A stretch of 5,503 nucleotides of DNA from assembly GCA_012961725.1 (NCBI GenBank), contig DTYU01000012.1, forward strand, positions 1 through 5,503. The letters are read 5' to 3'. Of this stretch, positions 1 through 4,862 are shown piece after piece; within the stretch, counting starts at the first letter, position 1, and every line of letters starts with the position of its first letter. The DNA comes from Desulfotomaculum sp. (GTDB lineage Bacteria > Bacillota > Desulfotomaculia > Desulfotomaculales > Ammonificaceae). The translations under genes were made by a program, and so were the position numbers. The notes under the pieces were generated by a model. The model saw only the letters and a list, made by a program, of their open reading frames with translations. It had not been told where the DNA came from and ran no database searches.

Positions 1-374
1 CCGTGCACGGTTACCACGGTATAAGGATTCGATCCTTTCCATTTGTTATGGTCTGACTGCAGCCACCAGCTTATGGCAGTGTCTGTCCAGCCACCATCGG
101 TGCCGAAGTGGGCTACGAGTTCCTTGTAGATGCCATCCGCCCGTTCCTGGACCGTTTTCCCGTCGCCGTAGCCGGCGCCGGCCAGCATATTGGCTGCGGT
201 TGCCAGCCAACATGTCCGTTTGCCGACATGGCCGTGGGCCGACTTGTCCACGTCAGGGGGTGGACTCATCTTTTGCCAGTCGGCCGAGGCCGAGGCGGGA
301 AAAAGGAGAACGGCAACAAGGAGAATGGCCAACCAGAGGATTTGGCGGCTGAATAACCTCTTATGCCTTTTCAT
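1..374 (-). CDS. Secreted papain-like (C39/IdeS-like) cysteine peptidase candidate, 5' part only
   Basis: The gene begins at 374 and runs off the left edge after 124 complete codons with no stop. The protein starts MKRHKRLFSRQILW, giving a Lys/Arg-rich n-region, a hydrophobic core (residues 12-25) and an Ala/Ser-rich cleavage site (ASASA|DW, after residue 31). This is a clear Sec signal peptide, so the product is exported. Residues 54-63 read TCWLATAANM. A Cys-Trp followed by a small-residue helix and Asn-Met-Leu resembles the nucleophile-Cys helix of papain-fold peptidases (C39-like, IdeS-like). A later Trp-rich segment, GGWTDTAISWWL (94-105), is also reminiscent of such folds. The catalytic His and Asp/Asn would lie beyond the window, so activity cannot be judged. 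I chose ATG 374 rather than ATG 380 because GGGAGGG (381-387) has 6 nt spacing to 374 but abuts 380. The gene lies downstream of, and codirectional with, the large secreted mosaic protein. I am sure of the reading frame and the signal peptide, and only moderately sure of the peptidase family. Confidence 0.75.
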   Translation of the reverse strand, partial: MKRHKRLFSRQILWLAILLVAVLLFPASASADWQKMSPPPDVDKSAHGHVGKRTCWLATAANMLAGAGYGDGKTVQERADGIYKELVAHFGTDGGWTDTAISWWLQSDHNKWKGSNPYTVVTVH

Positions 375-380
375 AACCAT

Positions 381-388
381 CCCTCCCT
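381..388 (-). promoter_or_regulatory. Shine-Dalgarno of the secreted peptidase-like gene
   Basis: The minus strand reads AGGGAGGG, then ATGGTT, then ATG. The purine block directly abuts the upstream ATG (380), which is unfavourable, and sits 6 nt from the ATG at 374. This decides the start and makes the protein begin MKRHKR rather than MVMKRHKR. Confidence 0.6.
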
Positions 389-395
389 GTTTTTG

Positions 396-419
396 CACGC
401 CATAGTTTTTGTGGGCGTG
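396..419 (-). repeat. 6-bp inverted repeat in the leader of the peptidase-like gene
   Basis: The arms CACGCC (396-401) and GGCGTG (414-419) are perfectly complementary with a 12-nt loop, about 22 nt upstream of the start codon at 374. It could be a small leader hairpin or an operator half-site pair. I see no convincing -10/-35 pair near it, so its role is open. An arm of this length can arise by chance. Confidence 0.3.
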
Positions 420-450
420 TCCCTAAGCTTCGTGCTGACACCCTCTTCTT

Positions 451-478
451 TATTTCATTCTCTGTATTTCATTCTGTT
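451..478. repeat. Imperfect tandem duplication of 14 bp
   Basis: TATTTCATTCTCTG (451-464) is followed directly by TATTTCATTCTGTT (465-478). The first 11 bases are identical. It lies in the AT-rich spacer between the mosaic-protein gene and the peptidase-like gene, and probably reflects replication slippage. Confidence 0.6.
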
Positions 479-490
479 CGCGGAGTCTCG

Positions 491-512
491 CCCTCCTTTC
501 TCTGAGGGTTTT
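491..512 (+). other. Small hairpin followed by TTTT on the plus strand
   Basis: CCCTC (491-495) and GAGGG (504-508) pair across an 8-nt loop, and TTTT follows on the plus strand. A stem this short is a weak terminator at best, and no plus-strand gene feeds into it. It is reported because it is one of the few structures in the 195-nt spacer 375-569, which otherwise holds no gene. Confidence 0.25.
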
Positions 513-524
513 CGCTGCCAGCTT

Positions 525-564
525 AAGAGCGGACCGCAAGGGAAGCCCCAAGCGGCCCGCTCTT
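525..564 (-). terminator. Hairpin just downstream of the mosaic-protein gene, probable terminator
   Basis: In minus-strand RNA the 5' arm (564-552) and 3' arm (537-525) form a 13-bp stem, AAGAGCGGGCCGC against GCGGTCCGCTCTT, with one G-U pair and a 14-nt loop. It begins 5 nt after the TAG stop at 570-572. No U run follows beyond CUCUU, so intrinsic termination on this strand may be weak. On the plus strand the stem is followed by TTTT, so the element may work in both directions. Position and stem strength make it the likely 3' end of the mosaic-protein mRNA. Confidence 0.65.
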
Positions 565-569
565 TTCCA

Positions 570-3026
570 CTATCTACCGATATAGACCCGGTTGTCCTTG
601 TCGGTGGCCAGCAGCACCTGGTCCTTACCCGTCCCTAAGACGTCGCCAGCGGCAAAGCCGTCATACTTGGTGAAGCAGGGCCAGAACCTGGTGCCGACCT
701 GGCTGCCGCTCTGGATGCCGTACATACGGATGGCATATCCCTTGCTTTTGTCATGGCCGTCGGTGGCGATCAGCAGTTCCTTCTTGGCGTCGCCCTTGAG
801 GTCGCCGAGGACAGCGGCGTCGAAATGGGTGCAGAAGAGTTTAAACGGTGTGCGAAGCTCCCGGCCGTTGGCATTGTAAACATAGACCTTGCTGTCCGCG
901 CCGTTCTTATTGTCGATCATGACGATCTCCGCATATCCGTCGCCCAGCACGTCGCCCACCAGGAAGGCGTCGTAGTGGTTCCCGTGGTCATCTAAGTAAC
1001 GGCAGCCGTCAAAGTCCCAGTTGATACCGAACTCTCCCACCTTGGTGCCGTCTCCATCATAGATGTATACCTTCCTGTCCTCGTCGCAGGCGACCAGGAT
1101 CTCGGCCTTGCTGTCACCTAATACGTTCCCTACGGCCAGACCGTCGAACTTGGTGAAGCGCGCCCTGAAGTTGCGCTGCTGCAAGCCCCTCGCGTCGTAA
1201 ACGGTGATCTTTCCGCCGTCATCATTAGAGGCGACGATCACTTCTCCTTCAGGTCCACCGAGCACGTCACTGATGGCTACCCGGTCATGCTTAGTGTAAA
1301 AGGCATTGAACGTCCGCAGCAGGGTGCCGCCGCTGCCGTAGAGGTAAAACCTGCCGTCATCGCCCGGGGCGTCCTCGTCGATGACGATTACTATCTCGTC
1401 ACCGCTGTCACCAAGTAGATCGCCGGCCGCGAAGTCATCCCAGTTGGTAAACTTGGCCCCAAAGGATTGGCTCCCCTGCCGGTCGAACTCGAGGTGCCAG
1501 CGGAGATGGTAGTGGCCCGAATCACCGCCATCCAAATCCAAGACCATGGCCTTGTGTGGGTCGCCCTGTGCCCAGGCGCACAGGTCTTCGTAACCCAAGG
1601 TCACCGTCTCGTTGGCAACCAAGTCATCCTCGCCGCCGGGGATCCGACAATAGATCCAACAATCCAGAGTACTGATCAACCGGCCGATGGCGTCGGCTAC
1701 TGCTCCAGTGATGAACCCATGCAAAACGTCAGGCAGACCTAACGTTTCAAGACTCACCGAACTAAGGGTGCTTTCGATTCCTGCTGCTATCGTGTCGGCG
1801 ATCTCTTGCCGGGTACCGCTGTCGCTGCAAGCATCGGCCTCCCACACCACAGCGTTGAAACCAACCGTGGCACCGGGTGCCACCTCGCCCTCAAAAACCA
1901 CTCTCCCGGCCCCGTCGTCTATCCGCCGGTTCTCTTTAGAATCTACATCACTGAAAGGCCCGATAACCCCCGCAGACCAGGAGCGTGGTTCCGAGTGGCT
2001 CGCGTAGCCGGTAACCACCAGGTAGGGCTCGTCAGGGTTGCGGAAATGGTTCCCTTCCTCCTGTTTTACGCAGTAGAGCGAGTCTAACATTATCCGCACG
2101 TAGAGCGGCTCCTCAGCAGGCGGAAACGCGGTGCCGACAACCTTCGGTATCGCCGTAACGATCTCGCCTGTCATAGGCGGTGGCTCCGGGTCTTCCGCCT
2201 CGGGAGTGGGTATGCTGATTCCGCCAGGCAGACCGCCCGGCGGCAGCAGCACCATCCCGGGCCTGAATGAAGGCATTTTGAATGAAGGCATTACGATTAC
2301 CGTTTCGTGGGAGACGGTCGATTCTCCGGCTTCTCCGGTGGCTCTTAGGGTATAAGTGGTGGTCGTAGCAGGAGAAACCGTTCTGCTCCCGGTGGCCTCC
2401 ACCAACTCTCCATCAAGGGTGACCGAAGTGGCGTCTATCACCTGCCACGAGAGGGTTGTTCTCCCGCCAGCAAAGATAGAGCCTGGGTCGGCATCGAACA
2501 TTGCAATCACAGGCCGCGGTTGTTCCGGCAGTGCCGATTTTTCTCCGTCTCCACCCGCCACCACGGAGATGCTCCGGTCGAATTCATTCCACTCGACCTG
2601 TGCCCCTAAGTTCTCGCCGACGAAACGCAGCGGGAGCATAGTGCGGTCCTGCAAAATAAGGGGCTTGACCCCAAGGTTTTCCGAATCGATCGGAACGGAC
2701 AAGCCGTTGACCAAGGCCTCCGCATTTCCGATCCAGAGCTCGATCACTTTATCTGTAGTGGTAACTGTGACTTTGCGTTCCACACCGTCCCACGCCACCG
2801 ATGCCCCCAGCGGCTCGGCGACGAACCTGATCGGCAGAAGCGTTCTCCCCTCGCGAATGACCGGGGCGGCATCCATGTACTGGGCCTCCCCGTCCACCAG
2901 GTAGACGGTCTGCCCCACAAAGAAACGCAAGCTAGCATCAGGACCTGGCGGTTCCGCGGCTGCAGCACCAGTAAACGAGCTCAAAATCAGGGCCACTGCC
3001 AAAATCAATAAGAACACCCTGCTCAT
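570..3026 (-). CDS. Large secreted mosaic protein: copper-amine-oxidase-N-like repeats, Ig-like domain, FG-GAP-like beta-propeller
   Basis: This is an 818-residue exported protein. A Sec signal peptide (MSRVFLLILAVALILSS..., cleavage near residue 24) is followed by two copper amine oxidase N-terminal-like units (about 35-90 and 91-155; signatures GRTLLPIRFVAEPLGASVAW and RTMLPLRFVGENLGAQVEW). In Clostridia these are non-catalytic surface modules. An Ig-like domain follows (about 170-246; pattern TTLSW...SRTVSPATTTTYTLRATG), then a Pro/Gly-rich linker (246-285). An unrecognised domain (about 285-495) contains five Cys, including CWIYC at 456-460. Last come six FG-GAP-like repeats (about 505-818) with a core like FTKxDxxAxGDVLGD...EI, starting near 526, 577, 624, 683, 732 and 785. 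The last repeat lacks its final strand, which the segment before repeat 1 could supply, as in a closed six-bladed propeller. I chose ATG 3026 over an upstream TTG (3056) because AAGGTGG lies well placed before it and the signal peptide starts there. The ligand is unknown; surface binding or a structural role is likely. No catalytic motif is visible. Confidence 0.88.
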   Translation of the reverse strand: MSRVFLLILAVALILSSFTGAAAAEPPGPDASLRFFVGQTVYLVDGEAQYMDAAPVIREGRTLLPIRFVAEPLGASVAWDGVERKVTVTTTDKVIELWIGNAEALVNGLSVPIDSENLGVKPLILQDRTMLPLRFVGENLGAQVEWNEFDRSISVVAGGDGEKSALPEQPRPVIAMFDADPGSIFAGGRTTLSWQVIDATSVTLDGELVEATGSRTVSPATTTTYTLRATGEAGESTVSHETVIVMPSFKMPSFRPGMVLLPPGGLPGGISIPTPEAEDPEPPPMTGEIVTAIPKVVGTAFPPAEEPLYVRIMLDSLYCVKQEEGNHFRNPDEPYLVVTGYASHSEPRSWSAGVIGPFSDVDSKENRRIDDGAGRVVFEGEVAPGATVGFNAVVWEADACSDSGTRQEIADTIAAGIESTLSSVSLETLGLPDVLHGFITGAVADAIGRLISTLDCWIYCRIPGGEDDLVANETVTLGYEDLCAWAQGDPHKAMVLDLDGGDSGHYHLRWHLEFDRQGSQSFGAKFTNWDDFAAGDLLGDSGDEIVIVIDEDAPGDDGRFYLYGSGGTLLRTFNAFYTKHDRVAISDVLGGPEGEVIVASNDDGGKITVYDARGLQQRNFRARFTKFDGLAVGNVLGDSKAEILVACDEDRKVYIYDGDGTKVGEFGINWDFDGCRYLDDHGNHYDAFLVGDVLGDGYAEIVMIDNKNGADSKVYVYNANGRELRTPFKLFCTHFDAAVLGDLKGDAKKELLIATDGHDKSKGYAIRMYGIQSGSQVGTRFWPCFTKYDGFAAGDVLGTGKDQVLLATDKDNRVYIGR
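2264..2292. repeat. 15-bp tandem repeat inside the linker of the mosaic protein
   Basis: TGAATGAAGGCATT occurs at 2264-2277 and again at 2279-2292, a period of 15 bp. It stays in frame and encodes the doubled peptide MPSFK-MPSFR in the Pro-rich linker after the Ig-like domain. The copies are identical over 14 nt, so the duplication is probably recent, and it lengthens the linker without disturbing a domain. Confidence 0.8.
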
Positions 3027-3071
3027 AAGACCCACCTTCTCAGAAAAAACGTTCAACCTTACATGTTAATC

Positions 3072-3142
3072 GAGTTCCCTCTCCCTGCTCGCAACTATTC
3101 GTCTTAGGCTTTCGCCCCCTCTCTGACTCCTTTGTTAAACTC
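3072..3142 (-). other. Structured 5' untranslated region of the mosaic-protein gene
   Basis: If transcription starts near 3150, the leader is about 124 nt. It contains GAGTT/AACTC arms (3138-3142 with 3072-3076) enclosing a purine-rich segment, and within this a hairpin GGC-GAAA-GCC (3116-3107) with a GNRA tetraloop. Motifs I can recall for common riboswitch classes (glycine, c-di-GMP-I, SAM, TPP, c-di-AMP) do not match. Calling it a cis-regulatory RNA is only a possibility. Confidence 0.3.
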
Positions 3143-3156
3143 AGCAGATTGTTGGA

Positions 3157-3185
3157 ATTATAAACAAAAATGAAACCGTGAACAA
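3157..3185 (-). promoter_or_regulatory. Sigma-A-like promoter of the mosaic-protein gene
   Basis: On the minus strand a perfect -10 TATAAT (3162-3157) lies 17 nt from a weak -35 TTGTTC (3185-3180). The predicted start is near 3150, about 124 nt before the ATG at 3026. The region is AT-rich and correctly oriented, and no other such site is obvious between cwlD and this gene. A vegetative promoter would separate it from the cwlD transcript. Confidence 0.6.
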
Positions 3186-3227
3186 AGTCCGAAATTCTGA
3201 TAGACGTTGGGGTTATGTGCCTCCATG

Positions 3228-3269
3228 CTCTCTTTTTTTTGTTTTTTTCTGTTTTTCTCTCTCTCTTTC
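3228..3269. other. 42-nt homopyrimidine/homopurine tract
   Basis: The plus strand is all C/T here except for two G (3241, 3251). It has T runs of 8, 7 and 5 and a CT dinucleotide run. On the minus strand it is a purine, A-rich block roughly 80-120 nt upstream of the predicted start of the mosaic-protein gene. Phased or long A tracts can bend DNA or act as distal UP-like elements; that role is inferred. No gene is present. Confidence 0.6.
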
Positions 3270-3299
3270 GGTCTTGAATAAAACAAGGCAGTGAACTTA

Positions 3300-3489
3300 T
3301 ACCCTCCCGCGGGGCAAGACAAAACGAAGGTGTCGACTGCTGGGCTAACACCGTCCTGCTGTATCCTGCCGGAAGCGTACCCCGCGTGAGCTTACGCTGC
3401 CCCGAATCGGCCTATTGCAGGCGTTTCCCACAATTGTACAGACTTGTAAAAAGGGAGGGTAACTTGGAAATGTAATGCTTGAGACTGGG
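3300..3489. other. Non-coding stretch downstream of cwlD with nested inverted repeats
   Basis: I see no credible gene here. The visible structures are CGCGGGG (3308-3314) complementary to CCCCGCG (3380-3386); GGTGT (3329-3333) with ACACC (3348-3352) nested inside; and AGCGTA (3374-3379) with TACGCT (3393-3398), which competes with the first stem. None is followed by a U run in the minus direction, so there is no classical terminator for cwlD. A purine block AAGGGAGGG (plus strand, near 3450-3460) leads only to a stop within a few codons. Confidence 0.35.
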
Positions 3490-4248
3490 CTACTCAACGG
3501 CGCCTGGCGAAGGCGCTGCCCCGGACTGCGCCGCAAAGTAGCGCACCAGCCCGGCGTATATGGCAAAAGCCACCCTGCTCTGGTAGTCAGGTTCCTGAAG
3601 AAGCCTGAACTCGCGCGGATTGGTCAAAAAGCCGATTTCCACAACGACGGAGGGCATCTTCGCTACCCGGCCCATAAAGTAGTCTTGCGCCTTCGGGACC
3701 CGCCGCGTGTTCGCCAAGAGGGCTTTACACTCGTTCTGAATGGCGACGGCCAATTCCCGCCCGCCGGGGGACCCCGGGTGGTAAAAGGTCTGTGCGCCGG
3801 ATTCCCGGCTGCTCGTGAAGCTGTTGACGTGAATGCTGACCAAGACATCGGCATCGTTTTCATTCGCGATCGCCGCTCTTTTCTTTAGGTCCTGGCGTTT
3901 CCGCGACCCGCCAAACGGAGATTCAGCCAAGTCCCGGTCCTCTTTGCGTGTCAGGATCACCCTTGACCCAGCCTGCTCTAAGAACGTCGCCAAGCGCAAC
4001 GCCACCCGCAGGGTGATCTCTTTCTCCTTGACGCCGTCCCGCACCACTCCCGGGTCTGGCCCGCCATGGCCGGGATCGACCACCACCACCCGGTCTACCA
4101 GCACCGGGGCAAGGACGGCTATTTCCCGTTGCAGACCGCTTACAATCGTAAAATCATATACACGGACCGCTCCTGAGAGAAAAAGATACGCCCCGATCCC
4201 TAAGACCAACAGCCTTATCGCACAACCAAACCCCCTTCTCCTCTTCAA
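3490..4248 (-). CDS. cwlD: N-acetylmuramoyl-L-alanine amidase CwlD, spore cortex maturation
   Basis: This 252-residue Amidase_3 family protein hydrolyses the bond between MurNAc and L-alanine in peptidoglycan. In spore formers CwlD removes cortex stem peptides, so that a deacetylase (PdaA) can form the muramic-delta-lactam recognised by germination enzymes. A basic N terminus (MKRRR) and a hydrophobic segment (about 10-27) form a signal anchor. The zinc and catalytic residues are visible: DPGHGG (His61), GVKEKE (Glu75), SIHVNS (His140) and VVVEIGFLTNPRE (Glu204). Length and motif order match the family, and no key residue is missing. The start is TTG at 4248, with AAGGAG (4262-4257) 8 nt upstream; I see no better in-frame start before the anchor. 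The position after rplM-rpsI is conserved in many Firmicutes. The SD and start are embedded in the 3' side of a terminator-like hairpin, so expression may be restricted by RNA structure. Confidence 0.95.
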   Translation of the reverse strand: MKRRRGFGCAIRLLVLGIGAYLFLSGAVRVYDFTIVSGLQREIAVLAPVLVDRVVVVDPGHGGPDPGVVRDGVKEKEITLRVALRLATFLEQAGSRVILTRKEDRDLAESPFGGSRKRQDLKKRAAIANENDADVLVSIHVNSFTSSRESGAQTFYHPGSPGGRELAVAIQNECKALLANTRRVPKAQDYFMGRVAKMPSVVVEIGFLTNPREFRLLQEPDYQSRVAFAIYAGLVRYFAAQSGAAPSPGAVE

Positions 4249-4309
4249 AAAAATAACTCCTTCCCCCGGTCGCTCTGAAAAAGGTTACGTCCCCGGAGAA
4301 GGAGTTATT
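4247..4309 (-). terminator. Terminator-like hairpin that also sequesters the cwlD ribosome binding site
   Basis: The minus-strand RNA has a perfect 12-bp stem: AATAACTCCTTC (4309-4298) with GAAGGAGTTATT (4263-4252). The loop is 34 nt and can add an inner CCGG/CCGG helix. The U tract is seven T (4253-4247), running into the TTG start of cwlD at 4248-4246. This is a textbook intrinsic terminator for the rplM-rpsI transcript. The 3' arm contains AAGGAG (4262-4257), the only good SD for cwlD. No room exists for a promoter between stem and start codon, so any mRNA translated from this TTG must carry at least the 3' arm, and a transcript from upstream would carry the whole hairpin. Attenuation or translational sequestration of cwlD is therefore plausible. 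Confidence 0.8.
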
Positions 4310-4311
4310 AC

Positions 4312-4325
4312 CTTGCTATGGCAAG
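4312..4325 (-). other. Short perfect hairpin in the rpsI-cwlD spacer
   Basis: CTTGC and GCAAG form a 5-bp stem with a four-base loop (CATA on the minus strand), 2 nt before the 5' arm of the cwlD terminator-like stem. It might stack on that stem in the RNA. On its own it is too short to assign a function. Confidence 0.35.
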
Positions 4326-4336
4326 CATAGAAGCTG

Positions 4337-4370
4337 AACTTCGTACCTGAGAATTCAGATTCGAGAAGTT
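4337..4370 (-). other. Stem-loop with an inner CTGA/TCAG helix in the rpsI-cwlD spacer
   Basis: AACTTC (4337-4342) pairs with GAAGTT (4365-4370). Within the loop CTGA (4347-4350) pairs with TCAG (4355-4358), centred on GAATTC. It belongs to a series of hairpins filling the spacer between rpsI and cwlD. A TAGAAT hexamer just upstream on the minus strand (about 4381-4376) resembles a -10 box but lacks a -35, so I do not call a promoter. Confidence 0.4.
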
Positions 4371-4384
4371 AGATATTCTATATT

Positions 4385-4419
4385 CTGACCCCAAAGGCCT
4401 ATCACCTTAAGCCCTAACG
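4385..4419 (-). repeat. Second copy of a 35-nt direct repeat derived from the rpsI tail, forming a hairpin
   Basis: On the minus strand CGTTAGGGCTTAAGG (from 4419) repeats CGTTAGTGCTTAAGG at the end of rpsI (from 4465), 46 bp upstream. By eye, about 25 of 35 positions match over the whole unit, and 14 of the first 15. This copy folds imperfectly (AAGG with CCTT around a 7-nt loop, with mismatched extensions). It appears to be a decayed duplicate of the rpsI stop codon and following hairpin. Confidence 0.55.
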
Positions 4420-4431
4420 CAGAACGTCGAA

Positions 4432-4465
4432 CGGACCTCAAGGGTCAATCCCTTAAGCACTAACG
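4432..4465 (-). repeat. First copy of the direct repeat, including the rpsI stop codon and a post-stop hairpin
   Basis: The unit starts with the last sense codon and stop of rpsI (CGT TAG). It contains an 8-bp stem with one G-U pair, CTTAAGGG/CCCTTGAG (4457-4450 with 4444-4437), and a 5-nt loop. No U run follows, so it more likely protects the 3' end or pauses polymerase than terminates on its own. The later stem at 4252-4309 has the U tract. Confidence 0.55.
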
Positions 4466-4852
4466 TTTAGAGAACTGCGGCGCCCGCCTGGCCTTCTTCA
4501 AGCCGTACTTCCGCCGCTCCTTCATCCGCGGGTCACGGGTCAAAAACCCGGCCTTTTTCAGCACCGGCCTTAAGTTCGGGTCCGCCTGAACCAATGCCCG
4601 GGCGATCCCAAGACGTACGGCGCCGGCCTGTCCGCTCACCCCGCCGCCGATCACCTTGGCGCGAACGTCAAACCGGCCCAGCATCCCGGTGATGTCAAGC
4701 GGCTGCCTTATCAAAACCTCAAGCGTTTGCCGCCCGAAATACTCATCAAGCGGCCGGTCGTTTACCAGCAAGTCGCCTCCGCCGGGTGTAACAAAAACCC
4801 GTGCGATCGCGTTCTTCCGCCGTCCCGTCCCGTAGAACTGTACCTTGGCCAC
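4460..4852 (-). CDS. rpsI: 30S ribosomal protein S9
   Basis: This is a full-length 130-residue S9, a 30S subunit protein whose C-terminal tail reaches the P-site tRNA. The family signature GGGVSGQAGAVRLGIARAL (about 69-87) is present, as are the N-terminal FYGTGRRKNAIARVFV and the basic tail RKYGLKKARRAPQFSKR, ending in the invariant SKR. The start is GTG at 4852, preceded by GGGGGA with 4 nt spacing. The gap to the rplM stop is 10 nt, so the two genes are translationally close and cotranscribed. No anomalies are seen within the coding region. Its 3' end is part of a direct repeat shared with the downstream spacer. Confidence 0.98.
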   Translation of the reverse strand: MAKVQFYGTGRRKNAIARVFVTPGGGDLLVNDRPLDEYFGRQTLEVLIRQPLDITGMLGRFDVRAKVIGGGVSGQAGAVRLGIARALVQADPNLRPVLKKAGFLTRDPRMKERRKYGLKKARRAPQFSKR

Positions 4853-4862
4853 TTAATCCCCC

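Noticed and set aside
2264..2292. Possible CRISPR or mobile-element signature from direct repeats
   Set aside because: There are only two copies with no spacer of typical size. They are in frame within a coding linker, so they fit slippage.
2356..2904. 182-codon plus-strand open frame
   Set aside because: It is antisense to the copper-amine-oxidase-N-like and Ig-like domains, whose protein signatures are clear. The frame is a by-product of GC-rich codon use.
3027..3056. TTG start 10 codons upstream of the mosaic-protein ATG
   Set aside because: AAGG lies only about one base before the TTG. The ATG at 3026 has a better spaced SD and starts a cleaner signal peptide.
3040..3351. 103-codon minus-strand open frame overlapping the promoter region and the start of the mosaic-protein gene
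   Set aside because: Its composition follows the purine tract (runs of Lys/Arg/Glu), it has no recognisable domain, it spans the likely promoter and leader, and it overlaps the real start in another frame.
3540..3610. AGTCAGG...CCTG string resembling a cobalamin riboswitch box
   Set aside because: It lies inside cwlD, encoding conserved C-terminal sequence. None of the other riboswitch elements is present.
3475..3888. 137-codon plus-strand open frame over cwlD
   Set aside because: It is antisense to the catalytic part of CwlD, where all zinc-site motifs are intact on the minus strand.
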